The notes below the pieces were generated by a model. That model was not told the DNA's origin. It was given only the letters and a program-made list of their open reading frames with translations, and did not search any database. A program made the translations under genes and the position numbers. From NCBI GenBank assembly GCA_025201345.1, contig JAIXMG010000001.1, positions 1,860,001 to 1,924,000 on the forward strand: DNA of 64,000 nucleotides, written 5' to 3'. This DNA is from Thamnidium elegans. Taxonomy: Eukaryota > Mucoromycota > Mucoromycetes > Mucorales > Mucoraceae. Of this stretch, positions 1 to 10,978 are shown piece by piece; the stretch's first letter is position 1; every line of letters begins with the position of its first letter.

Positions 1-587
1 TGAAAATAGTGTGTATTACAGCCATGCAACAGTACCCGTTATTATTTATTTCAAAAATCGTTAAATTTATGAGATACTCTGAGTTATTTAATAAAAGAAA
101 ATGCAAACACATACAGTCTTTGCATTCATGCGATGCTATTCAGGGTGACATATTTTTTTTTTGATAATAATAGAATGCTCGAAGGATCAACAACACAAAA
201 CAAAAAAAAAAAGCATTAATACATCAACAAGTTCATCAGGAAATTAGCTGGTTTTATCGCATGTCTCTTATTCGTTTACACGGATTGAGTATTCACCTAT
301 ACAAACATTATTTCCGCCATTGATTAACTAACGTATAAATATGAGTAAATATAAAACAAACCGTAGTTAGTATAAATACAGTACGACGAATAAAAAGATT
401 ACATGAGTTGATAGACTCCCATTTTATCACTCTTTTCTATCCTGTTTTTTCATTTAAACTGATGCAGTTATTCTTAGAGCAATCAAAAATACACAAAAAA
501 TAATACGTCTTATGTTCTTTTTTAAGCATGTAAATAACCTAGCATGTGCATCATGAATCTATCAGAGCAATTTGATAAAAAAAAAAG
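1..587. other. Intergenic, no gene seen
   Basis: A+T-rich stretch with stops in all frames and short homopolymers. No coding frame, repeat array or RNA gene is recognised. Confidence 0.6.
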
Positions 588-715
588 GTCAAGGCTGATT
601 ACGAGAAAGTACGAACCTTTCCTAACGGCCAATCTTCCCTCTACAAGAAAGAAAAATGGGATCTTTTAAACCAAATTTGTGCACCTACCAAACAACTAGA
701 GGAAATTGCATTGCC

Positions 716-749
<34 letters not shown>

Positions 750-1270
750 GAAACCCGCAAATTTATCATTCAAATACCTTTATAGTCATAACAGTTATGA
801 TGAAATTGATTTTGTTTTATTTACATATGCGTATATAATTACACAGTTCAACATAAAGATATATTCGATGATAAAATCCCAAAGAATGAACAAGCCTACC
901 TTGTTAAATTGTGGTCTCAAATACTAGAACGTCTTGTTCATAATAGTGACACGAGGTCGAAACGGTAAGGACATTATTCTTGAGAGAAGAGGATTTCATT
1001 TCATGCAATTCATATATTTTTAGGGGGTGAGAGTGGTTTTGTTCGGACCGATTATAGTACGTATATGGATGACATGCGTGCCGCAATCGATAGCCATCAG
1101 AATGAATATGAGTCGATGTGTGTATGAGTAGCAAAGGGATCCCCTACCGAAGCAAAACTCTACCAGGATCATTGTAATCTCTTGATTGAAACGAAAAATA
1201 TTCTGGATAACTCACCTGTCACGGTGTCCTCTATTCCTTCCGTCCAATTTTGCGGACAATGTATTTTCGT
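588..1270 (+). pseudogene. Decayed spliced gene of unknown family
   Basis: Three protein-like segments lie in order on the plus strand. Segment 1 (588-716) encodes KADYEKVRTFPNGQ followed by a hydrophilic stretch, and ends in a long poly-A. Segment 2 (846-964) contains VQHKDIFDDKIPKNEQAY and VKLWSQILERLVHN and ends at a good GTAAGG donor. Segment 3 (from 1024) contains GESGFVRTDYSTYMDDMR and continues past an in-frame TGA near 1128 to about 1270. Joining segments 2 and 3 at the only visible acceptor shifts the frame by one. The amino-acid composition looks like a true protein, but the stop, the frameshift and the missing start show it is broken. I do not recognise the family. A lineage-specific hypothetical or a transposon-carried gene are both possible. 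Confidence 0.5.
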
Positions 1271-1533
1271 GTATTATTTTTACCAAAAAAATATTATCGT
1301 TTGTACTTGTCAGAAAGCTTGAGAATGCATATATAATATTCACTTTATAGTTTTATGGTGCTAGCCATAGTGATTTATTTTATACCCGATTGCTTTTACA
1401 CTGATAGAGCACGTGCGTAACATTTTTGACTGTATACTTTCCAGTAAATGACTTACTTTTTTCATTCCCAGCATAAAATCCCTACTAAAAAAAATAAAAA
1501 TAAAATAGCCTTCTTTCTTTCGACAACAAAAAA

Positions 1534-3253
1534 ATGGAAGACTTTATAATAAAAGAAGAAAAAAAGAAAAAAGCACATAGAAAACGAGATAAATTCTGGA
1601 AATTAATATTTCCACACTCTAATAAATCGAAAAAGAATTCAACAAAAGACGATAAAGTAAAGCGTACAAGCGAACAGACCGAAAAAATTAATTCATTAGC
1701 CACATATGCATCAACACATTTTTCTGTCAGTTTAGAACATGAATTATTTGAAAATATACTTGAAAGTAATCAGTGGGAATATAAAAAGGCTTTATCTGAT
1801 TTGGCTGATTATGAAGAAGCTTCACACGGTATATTGATAGAACCACCAAAGGATACTCAAAAGTTATTAGGTTCTGAAAACGATGGTGGAACAAGTTGTT
1901 ACATTGACGCTCTTTTATTCGCAATGTATATTTTCAATACAACTTTCGACCCTTTATTAACTTATGATATTTCTCCAGAACATGAAGAAAAGATAAAGTT
2001 ACAAACTGTCTTGAGACTATTCGTTAATAAACTTCGTAAAGGCCATTTAGTTCATGCCGATTACGTTCATTGGTTTAGAAAAGTATTACAAGACGCTAGT
2101 TGGCATGGTCAAGATTATCTAGGCAATTGGAGTCAAGAAGACGCTAGTGAATTGTTCATGTTTATTACTGAAATGTTTGAATTACCTTACTTGCCTGTAA
2201 GTTTTTTTTTTTAAAAAAAAATGTATACATTTATAAACATATAGTGTACTCACTCGCGAAAAAAAAAATCTTTGTGTGTAGTTTCAAATTAGATTATTCC
2301 ATGGTGCCAATAAAGACACAGATGATGATCGAGTCATGACAGATAGAGCACTAGCATTGTCTATTCCAGATGACGTAGGAAATATTCAACTACAAGATAT
2401 ATTGTTAGACTATTTCTATAATAGTGTCATCACAGGTGTAAGACGTAATATAGATTTTAACAACATATCTGAGAGTGTGATAATGTCACCCGTTATGGAT
2501 AAGGAAAAGGATACCCCCAAAAAATTACCTCTGCCGCAACAACCGGAAGGACAAGAAGATATCACTGTTACAGCTTGGCAAGTATTGGAGTTATTGCCTT
2601 TTTATAGTGCTACTAATGAACAAGGTGATTCGATTAAAACGCAATTGGATTCGTCATTTCCTGATACACACATGATATTACCAATTGTCTTAAAACGATA
2701 TAGATATGACAGTCTTGGCGGATCAACTAAAATTAAAAAACATGTAGAGATTCCAGTAACCATCGATTTTAACAAATTTGTGAACCAAAATGTAGACGAC
2801 CCAATGTGTCCCACTTGTGGTCATTTAATCAACTGGACTCTTCATTTTAGAAGCGCTGTATGTCATAAAGGAGATTCACCATGCAGTGGACATTATATAT
2901 CATATGCGCGAGCAGATGTGGATGAACCATACTGGTTAAAATTTGACGATTTGAATAGTGAGAGTAGAGTAACTGTAATTCAAGATAAAAACGCTGGTTC
3001 GATATTTACCGATTTAGCTGAAAATGCTTATATGATATTTTATGAACTCGACAAAACATGTCGTCATGAACTTTCGATAGATGAAATAGAAAGAAAAGAC
3101 GTTGATTCAAAATCAATTACTTCTATCTCTACTTATGAAACTGATACAGAAGAGCAAGACTGTCACTGTAAAGATTCAAAACAAAAGCGTAAACATCGTA
3201 CACATCATCACCATCTCAACCATCATCTAAGTGAATCATGTAATTTGATGTAA
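1534..3253 (+). CDS. USP-family ubiquitin carboxyl-terminal hydrolase
   Basis: Predicted cysteine protease of the ubiquitin-specific protease fold, which removes ubiquitin from proteins. Two exons, 1534-2196 and 2282-3253, are joined by an 85-nt GTAAGT...TAG intron in phase 0 and give 544 aa. The N-terminus is very lysine-rich. The catalytic Cys box reads NDGGTSCYIDALLFAMY with Cys122, which departs from the usual GNTCYMNS. The SQEDASELFMFI segment matches the QQDA/E region. The His box is SGHYISYAR with His425, followed by YWLKFDD. A CPTC pair at about 400 may bind zinc. The C-terminus is acidic and then His-rich (HHHHLNHH). The Cys box SCYxDxxLF resembles that of CYLD-type USPs, but I would not assign an orthologue. 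The downstream F-box gene points toward it, 66 nt away. Confidence 0.85.
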
Positions 3254-3319
3254 TGCAAAAATAATAATAATAATAAAAGACAAATAAATAATGATAATAA
3301 AAAAAAAATACATGTATAT

Positions 3320-5032
3320 TTAAATAAATCCCTTAATTTTTAATCCATCACATTCAATATCGATATATTGTATAGATTTGCATCTTAAAGTAATACACAT
3401 TTGTTTGACACTTGTAATCGAATAACCTTTGTTTCTTTTACATTCAAAACGATACACATCTGTACTAGTGAGTACATCAACAGTAATGTAACGAATTTCC
3501 TTGCTAGAATCGCTCAAATGAAAAACCTGAAAGGATGTCTCAGACATGTCAATGATATTTTCTTCCAATATCTCACAATCAATTAATTTAAACTGTTGCA
3601 AGCTAGGTAAATTTTCAGATAATTGCGGGAATATTACATTCGATAATTTGATTCCAATCAGTACTAAATGACGAATACTTGTATTCATTTGTGTGCTTTG
3701 TTCCAAATATCTAGCTGTATAAACCAATGTTTTTAATAAAGTACAATACTGAAACACATCATTTAGATACGTAAAATCAGATTCAGCTTCAAATCGAGTA
3801 TCTCCTTGCAAATCAATATGTAAAAAACTTAATTGATCGCCAATAACTTCTTGTAAGTTTTTTTGATAGACATCTACATCTGTAAAAGGATTACGATCTG
3901 TTTCAATACTTATATGGGCTGGTTCATTTGGTATAGTAATATCGGTATCGGTACCAGCAGCAGCCGTATATAGTTTATTGTGCATTAACTGTATTCGACT
4001 TTGAAAGGTGCCAAAGACATGTCGTGTGCCTTCGTAAGTAACAGTTAGGGCAATAGGCGAAGATCCTACACGTGCAACAAATAAACGTAATACATCAAGA
4101 TCTCTAACAGTTACTAGCTGTATGGTTATGTTTGTCATTTGCATCACATAGTCGAAAACATGAACAATCTCGTTATCGGTGTATTCTGAATGATAATAGC
4201 CCAAGTTCATTTTGATTCTTTGCAAGTTGGGGAATTTCTTTAAAAGGTAGTTTATGGTATTGCCATTCATACGTCCTTTATTTATAGTTAATCGCTCCAA
4301 AGTACGTATAGGTACAATACCAGTAAAATCCAATACAACATGATCATCTCCTTGTACACGACGATATATGCCTTCATAAGTTAAATTGAGTTTAGTGATA
4401 TTTTTAAACTGATCCAATAAAGAATCAAACGTATAAATAATATCCGCGTAGCTGTACAAGATAAAACGCAAAGTATGTACTTTTTGGAACGGTTTGAATA
4501 TCGCATTTGCTAATTCTGTCCAGTGTCTGCTCCGACTCTCAAAATACTGCGGTACCACTTCAAGTCTTTCCAGTGTTTGACAACAAACCATGGCCGTACG
4601 AAGATAATCAGGATAACTTCTTTTGGTCTTTGGCAAGTATGATAGGCGAGACCAGTACTTTAGACACAAGAAATAAGTCAGGTCCCAAAAGTCTTTGCTG
4701 GGATAGTCTACTAGTATTCGCTCTACATGAGGACAAGATCTGGCTATATTAGTGAAAAGAGACTTTCTCATTGCATCAAGCGCTGAATTAATGAGCAACG
4801 AACTAAAGTCGATTGACCTCACTAGTTTGCCTAGTGATGGATCGAGCTTATTGGAATGGTTGAAGCATTCGACTTGCGTTGAGTTGAGAAATTTGATATG
4901 TTTGTAAAATACCACTCGTGCCGGATATTTCCACTCCTTGCATACTTGTTGACAGTGTATTAAAGAGCGAATACTAGTATAGGCGAATATGTTGAGGAGG
5001 ATCTCCGTTGGTAAGGTGTTTCTAGAAGTCAT
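3320..5032 (-). CDS. F-box protein with leucine-rich-like repeats
   Basis: Single-exon gene of 570 aa, likely a substrate receptor of SCF ubiquitin ligases. The N-terminal 45 residues form an F-box (LPTEILLNIFAYTSIRSLI...CQQVCKEWKYPA) that would bind Skp1. The rest is a long series of irregular leucine-rich segments such as LERLTINKGRMNGNTINYLL and LPSLQQFKLIDCEIL, typical of fungal F-box/LRR proteins in which this part recognises the substrate. No substrate can be inferred. The start is the first ATG, with stops upstream. It is tail to tail with the USP gene. Such F-box genes are expanded in Mucorales, so orthology to a named yeast protein is not claimed. Confidence 0.85.
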   Translation of the reverse strand: MTSRNTLPTEILLNIFAYTSIRSLIHCQQVCKEWKYPARVVFYKHIKFLNSTQVECFNHSNKLDPSLGKLVRSIDFSSLLINSALDAMRKSLFTNIARSCPHVERILVDYPSKDFWDLTYFLCLKYWSRLSYLPKTKRSYPDYLRTAMVCCQTLERLEVVPQYFESRSRHWTELANAIFKPFQKVHTLRFILYSYADIIYTFDSLLDQFKNITKLNLTYEGIYRRVQGDDHVVLDFTGIVPIRTLERLTINKGRMNGNTINYLLKKFPNLQRIKMNLGYYHSEYTDNEIVHVFDYVMQMTNITIQLVTVRDLDVLRLFVARVGSSPIALTVTYEGTRHVFGTFQSRIQLMHNKLYTAAAGTDTDITIPNEPAHISIETDRNPFTDVDVYQKNLQEVIGDQLSFLHIDLQGDTRFEAESDFTYLNDVFQYCTLLKTLVYTARYLEQSTQMNTSIRHLVLIGIKLSNVIFPQLSENLPSLQQFKLIDCEILEENIIDMSETSFQVFHLSDSSKEIRYITVDVLTSTDVYRFECKRNKGYSITSVKQMCITLRCKSIQYIDIECDGLKIKGFI

Positions 5033-5761
5033 TTGCGAGAAAGAAAAAAAAAGAATGATAAATTCTCACCCACCACGATTTTTTGAAGGCACACACCAAT
5101 AAAAAAAGGCTGTTGTCTGAAAGAAAAGCGTCTGCAAAAACTACCACACTTAATTAATTATTATGTTCTTACTAAAAAAAAAGCTTTGGGATAAAGCTTT
5201 TGCTTACTACATACTACTGTTAAAGGACGATAAGCTTTATTAAGAATATTGTTAATATGAAAGGAGAAAAATCGCAGAAATAATTATGTAATGCATGGAT
5301 GGAGCCAAAATGCTCGGATCAGTATACAAATCCATTTTTTTTAAGAGTTGCTTTCGCAAATAGAATCGAAGTAAGCTAATACAAAAAGCTTTTATTCGAC
5401 GAACTCATACCTGAAGTATATAAAATAGTACATCATATTTTTTACAATAGTTTTTTTGCTCTTTTTTAAGTATCCATTTGAGTTTCAGACCCGTCCGAGA
5501 CGGAGGGAACACTTCATTACTGTGAAACCAAGCCAGTTAAATCTCCTTTTGAAAAAAAAGATAGTTTTACATGAATACATTTGAAGAGTATGCTCTCTTT
5601 TATATGAAGTTTTGTTTTCTTTTTGTGCATTCACAAGCATAAACAAATAAATAAAAGATGCGCAGCAAGTAAGAAAAATAGCTAATGTGGCTTGTACTAA
5701 CCATAAAAAAGTTTCAGTGGTTTGTTTTCTTTTCTTCCCTTCTTTGTTTCTTGCTTATATT
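5033..5761. other. Intergenic, upstream of F-box gene
   Basis: A+T-rich spacer holding the presumed promoter of the minus-strand F-box gene. No RNA gene, repeat or conserved reading frame was recognised. Confidence 0.5.
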
Positions 5762-6319
5762 TCAAGTATACCCTCTACAAGGTGATTCATGATTGCCGTA
5801 TAACTGAATATATGCCAACACAGTTTGGGCCTTAGGTAATAAATCTCTTCGAAGAGGACTTCCTATTAGGGTGACTACCTAGGGATTAGCACACACCTCG
5901 ACGTAAGGACCGAGCGGTGAACTGTCACAAGGGGAGCGACGTTCGACTAGGGGGCATTAGCGGGTAACATCACTCACAACAACACAGATTTGTGATGCAT
6001 TAGCCCTCAACAGTTATTGCTATCCCACGATTAGTGCAAAAGGTAGTGCGCAATTACTACTGAGACAACGGTTGAAGCCTCAGGCGGATAGATTCGGCAA
6101 TGCTAGTGTTTCATAGCTTTGGGTGATTTCTAAAGCTAAACATGGACCGTCAACGCATTTTGATCTCTGTCTGGTTGGCGAAACTATAAGATAGGGTTCC
6201 CCACATTTTAGCTGTGACCAAATAGAGTAGATCGTCCGGTGGTTTACTTCGGTTTTTGTTTCTTCGACGCCCCTAGTTCCAATGAGTTCAGGCTGCCTAG
6301 TTCCAATGAGTTCAGGCTG
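5762..6319 (-). pseudogene. Unidentified coding relic with internal stops
   Basis: Visibly richer in G and C than its surroundings. One minus-strand frame runs from 6319 to a TGA at 5762-5764 with five internal stops and no frameshift needed. The longest open part is 79 codons: QPELIGTR twice, then KTEVNHRTIYSIWSQLKCGE, PYLIVSPTRQRSK and so on. Further pieces include VVTLIGSPLRRDLLPKAQTV near the low-coordinate end. Persistence of one protein-like frame suggests a decayed gene, possibly carried by a transposon, but I do not recognise it. The alternative is a non-coding structured RNA, since short perfect stems occur (for example CTCTTCGAAGAG near 5850). No start codon is visible. Confidence 0.35.
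6272..6319. repeat. 24-bp direct tandem duplication
   Basis: Two perfect adjacent copies, 6272-6295 and 6296-6319, each starting cctagttccaatgagttc. In the minus-strand relic frame each copy encodes QPELIGTR, so the duplication keeps the frame. Confidence 0.9.
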
Positions 6320-6492
6320 CGAGAAGATTCTCTTTTACTATAAAAAAAGAAGGAACTACACAGAGATGAACCTCCTCGCGGTTAGTTCTGGAAACACTTT
6401 TTTACATATAAAAAGTGGCTAATGTGTCTCTTATTATCTTTAATATTTTAAATAAAATCAATCTTTTCTTTTTTCGGTAATACTTTTTTTTT

Positions 6493-6624
6493 TTCCAGCG
6501 GTCTAAGGAAGTTAATTTTTGAGAGGAACAGCTCAGAAAATACGGTAGGTTTACTCTTGAAGATGTCAGAGAGATACAAGTAACGAGGGAAAATACCCTA
6601 AAAGCACTGTTCACTGTGGGTTAA
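6493..6624 (+). pseudogene. Short coding-like remnant, unknown
   Basis: After a pyrimidine tract and CCAG, the plus strand reads a protein-like frame with one TGA at 6520-6522, then LRKYGRFTLEDVREIQ, VTRENTLKALFTVG and a stop at 6622-6624. Thirty-three codons are open after the internal stop. No start, no partner exon and no recognised family. It could be the 3' end of a dead gene. Confidence 0.3.
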
Positions 6625-7254
6625 ATACTAACTTTATTTTTTGCATTACTTATTTTTGACAATAGGTAGAGGGCTTATTTACTCCTTCGGAAGTTGCATC
6701 TCATAAACTTTAAAAAAAAAAAAAAAAAAAGCTGTAACGTTAATAAAAATCCAAGAAACAATCTATCTAATAACTTGGCATACCCAGTATCAGCCCCAAC
6801 AAAAAAAAAAAAAAATAGAACTGACGTATAATTGAAGTGATTAGTTTACAAATACTCAGTCTCCGTATGAAATATCAAAACGACCAATTCGATCTTTACA
6901 TTATAGTACATCTTGGCTCTGTTGATCTCCCATTTTTACAGATATCACTACGTCATATTGGGAGATAGACTGTAAGATATAATCGATTCTATCCTTCAAG
7001 TCAACATGTAGATAATATGCTAGTAGGAGTATATATAAAAAATAATATAATGCATATGATGATGTCAATAATTTATGATTGCGATAGATGGAGATAACAA
7101 TCAATTGGCAAGGGACCAAGTTATAAACATTTTTTTTAGTGTAGTTTGTGCTGATCAATGAGTTTTTTATCTGAGATTCAACTACATGCTATTATAAAGT
7201 GGGGTTTGACTGAAAAAAAAAAAAAAAAAAAAAATTACCTTTTCATCTTTCGAC
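6625..7254. other. Intergenic, upstream of histidine phosphatase
   Basis: A+T-rich spacer with poly-A tracts near 6713 and 6801 and a further run just 5' of the next gene. Nothing else supported. Confidence 0.5.
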
Positions 7255-8011
7255 ATGTCTCAACCACTTTATAACCACTTGCCTCAAACACTCAAGAATC
7301 ATTACATTATTCAAAGACATGGACACTCTTTAGCAAATGAAGAAAAGTTAATCTGTTCTAATCCAGCTATTGCCATCCCCCCTTCAGGTGGGCCTTTAAA
7401 TACTGGATATGGTTTACACGAGAAAGGTAAAATCCAAGTAAAGGAGGTAAGTTTATGTACGTGTTTTATACCAACAATTCTTATACTAATACATATATGT
7501 ATATGTATATATATAGTCTGCCACTAAACTTTCCGAACATCTTTTCCCTACCCAAGAAACTGATAAGGAGGTGATTATTTATTGTTCACCTTTTAAGAGA
7601 ACAATTGAAACTGCAGAAATCATTCAAAACGTTCTTAATCAAACAGCACTTAATGGTAAAATTGCCGGACCTATTCGTGAAATGGAATTAAGAGAGAGAT
7701 ACTATGGTGATTATGATATGACATCAGACGATAACTATAATCTTTGTTGGGAAGATGATAAATCGTCTACACACGGAGAAAATAGTAAAAAGTTTGTAGA
7801 GTCACCAAGCCAAGTATGTGATAGAGCTACGCGATTTATTCAAAAGCTCGAAAATGAGCATGAAGGCAAGATTATTATTTTAGTTGCTCATGGTGATATA
7901 TGTCAAATTATGCTTACTGCCTTTAAGAGAATTGAAGCTTGGCGTCATAGAGAAATTGAGCATGTTGATACCGCCAATTTCAGAGATACTTTAGATATTT
8001 TAGAAAAATAA
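7255..8011 (+). CDS. Histidine phosphatase (phosphoglycerate mutase-like)
   Basis: Two exons, 7255-7446 and 7517-8011, flank a 70-nt GTAAGT...ATAG intron in phase 0 and give 228 aa. The catalytic RHG triplet is at residues 21-23 (IIQRHGHSLANEE), with His22 as the predicted phospho-acceptor. Other signature parts are SPFKRTIETAEI (second Arg), MELRERYYGDYD (acid/base Glu region) and VAHGDICQIM (second His). This is the histidine phosphatase superfamily, branch 1. Many fungal members are phosphatases rather than true mutases, and the substrate cannot be read from sequence. It converges on MTR3, with 41 nt between the stop codons. Confidence 0.88.
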
Positions 8012-8052
8012 ACCTTTTTTTTATATATTTATTTACATTATTATTGTTTTAT

Positions 8053-8987
8053 TTAAGCCTTTACTTCCACAGATTGTAATAAAGAAGTCGACATGACACT
8101 ATAAATCTTTGAGCAACCATCTACACACTGTTCAATGGCTTTAGATGTAACGGCACTATCGGATTGACCAGCTTGAAGGATATGAGTGACTTCGTTTAAA
8201 GAAGGCATGTATGATAAAACCAAAGAACCTTCCTTTTGAGCTTCTTCCTTTTCAGTGCCATCCATTAAAATATGTTGGCTCTTTGTAAAAACAGTAGAAC
8301 AAGCAGTGACTTGATCCAACATTTCGATACCAGCATCAGCTAAAGCGACACTAGATGCAATAATAGCAGCAGCAAGACATGAACTAGTTCCATCATTTTC
8401 AAGTACACTGACATAAATATCTACAGCTGATTTGGGTAATAATTCAAGTCTGACAGCTGGTGAAAGAGCTTGAACTAATACCTGCGAAAATTCCTTCTCC
8501 TCAGCATCCCTCATCTGTCCTCTTCTTTTGGTACAAGAAAATGTAGCAAACTTAAAATCACAATTCAAAGTACCGTTACGTGAAAAAGCTGCCTTCTTTA
8601 ATTGTCTGGGACCATAACTATATACATATATATATATAAAACCTTGTAAGTAATATGAAGTCTTTTTTTTTATAGCGTATAATACAACTTACACAGCACA
8701 AGTAACCTTTGTATTTCCTACTTCAATATATGCTGATCCACTAGCTTGTGTGACAAGTCCTGTCTTTAAGACTATACAAGTAATTTAGTTTTCTTTTTTG
8801 ATAAGAAGTTGTCATTTGGATCCATAATCATAATATAAAAAAACTTACAAATAGGTCTAATATCTTCAATACCACGATTGTCTAATCTCTTATTTTCTTT
8901 ATTCAAGATTGGTGTAGGTTCTTGATTGGCGTTCTTTGAGAGAGGTACAACACTAGCCTCTGGTCCATTAACACGTTTACGATCCAT
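8053..8987 (-). CDS. MTR3: Exosome subunit Mtr3/EXOSC6
   Basis: RNase PH-fold structural subunit of the RNA exosome ring, acting in nuclear and cytoplasmic RNA processing and decay. Three minus-strand exons, 8849-8987, 8693-8771 and 8053-8617, give 260 aa. Family landmarks in order are DNRGIEDIRPIF, GSAYIEVGNTKVTCAVYGPR, CDFKFATFSCTKRRGQ, RDAEEKEFSQVLVQALSPAV, VLENDGTSSCLAAAI, VALADAGIEMLDQV and LVLSYMPSLNEVTHIL. The layout follows animal EXOSC6 closely. The phosphorolytic active-site residues of bacterial RNase PH are not evident, as expected for a eukaryotic ring subunit. The window also encodes Ski2, the cytoplasmic exosome helicase, but the two are about 28 kb apart. Confidence 0.87.
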
Positions 8988-9325
8988 TGAAATCTATGAA
9001 TTATTTAAAAAGTAAAAAAAAAAAGAAAGTCGAAAAAATCTTTTTGTTTGAATGGAAAACGGACTTCAAAATATGAGCAAGCAAGCCAAAATGGTTTAAA
9101 GAAGGCTTTGATTTATACGGAATACGTATACTATTGTATAAGTATAATCTTATTTTTATTGTGTATAACTTATCTTAATGATGTTTACAAGAAATAAGTT
9201 TGTTGTATCATCATATATTTCTTACTTTTTTTCAAAAGTGTGGTGTATTTAGTCTTTGTATTACAGGTACTACTTTTCTCTAAAATTATTATTCGTGTTT
9301 ATTGTCTTTTCACTTTATTCATACC
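8988..9325. other. Divergent promoter region MTR3/COG5
   Basis: A 338-nt spacer between two divergent starts, presumably holding both promoters. No specific site is claimed. Confidence 0.5.
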
Positions 9326-10944
9326 ATGTCAACTACAGATAAGTATATAGGTACATTCACACATAAAATGTGCGCTTAAACCGACAAAAACTAATACTCA
9401 GACTGTAGATTACGATACTTTCTTGGCAGATGACTTTGACGCTACAAAGTATACAACTTCTATTATAACTGAATCAACTGCATCAAGTGATGCTATCGAT
9501 ATTCATACCGAGTTATCGAAATTAGCTTTTAGTATTGATATTGTTAATAAACAAATTCAAGAGCAGGTAAAAACTATCACAAAGAATATATAAGAATGAT
9601 AATAACTTGCTACTTTAGGTAGTTACCAACTATGAGGTACTGCTAAGCCAAGTGACAGGAATTAAAGAGTTGGAAAGTGTATTAAATACGGTACAATTAA
9701 ATATTCATGGATTGAATGAATCACTACAAGCGTAACGAGAGAAAAAAAAAGCATACACTATTATGTAGTGTAAAAACTAATAGATTTATAAAATAGATTA
9801 GCACACAAGATTAGAGATCCTTATAATCAACTAGTCATTTATGCGACGCAATTAGAAAATATGCAAACAACGTGTGAGCTGTTGCGTAAACTACACCGTT
9901 TTATTTTACTCAAGAGACGTTTAGAAGTACAGTTGGCTCCTGATAATCTTGAACGAGATATCTCGACAGCCGCTTTAACGATTTATGAATTAGAGACGAT
10001 TATGAAGGAATCAGATTTTGAAGGGATTGATATTGTTACATGTGAATTAAAGTTTATTGAAAAGTCTAGAGATCGTGTAGAGGATGAAGCGCATATATTA
10101 TTAAAAGAAGGTATCGAGACACAAAATCAGGCCAAGATGGCAGCTGGTTTACAAGTATTTTATAATTTGAAACAAATGGGTGATCGCGTACAGGATATTA
10201 CACAAACTATGCTGAATAATTTAATTAAAGAGATTAAACGTGTAGTGGATATGCAGTCTTTACAAAAGGAGTTGTCAAATAACACTAGTTCGCCTAATAT
10301 ACGTAGAATGAATCACGAACCTTTGATTGGAAATAATCAAAAACAATGGACAACTGCTATTTGGAATCGTATGGAATCTTTAATGAAAAATATGAGTGAT
10401 CACTGTATCAAAGTGTATAGTTTAGAAAAGGTCTTAGAAATTAAAAAGGATGCATTAACACATGTATCATTTTTAGAAGAAGTAGCCAAGGTATATAAAG
10501 AGAGATTTTATACAGTTCAAACAAAACGAAAATTTAAAGCTTTTATTATTCTAGACATTAGATGCCAATAGTTTAGTTAGTTATTTTTGGAGAATACTAT
10601 CAGCTAGTTTCGAAAAGGAGTTAAAAGAAGCAACCAAAGTATCTAACTTTCTTCAAACGGTATTAGTGGGTGATTACCCAAAGCTATTAAAGCTATTACA
10701 TGATTTCTTTTCTCGAGTAGCTATGCATAATGGTACATTATTATCAGATTATTCTCAGACACCTGAATATGTCATTATGCTTCGAAGTTTTCAAACTTTT
10801 CAGACAAGCTTCTTATCAAAATCTTTACAGCGTATGTACGATGCAGTCAATTCTACCTTTCCTACCTATGGTAGTTTATCAAAGTCACCTCCTAGCAGAA
10901 ACAACGTATTGAATATTACTCGTATTATTGGACAGTAATGTATT

Positions 10945-10978
<34 letters not shown>

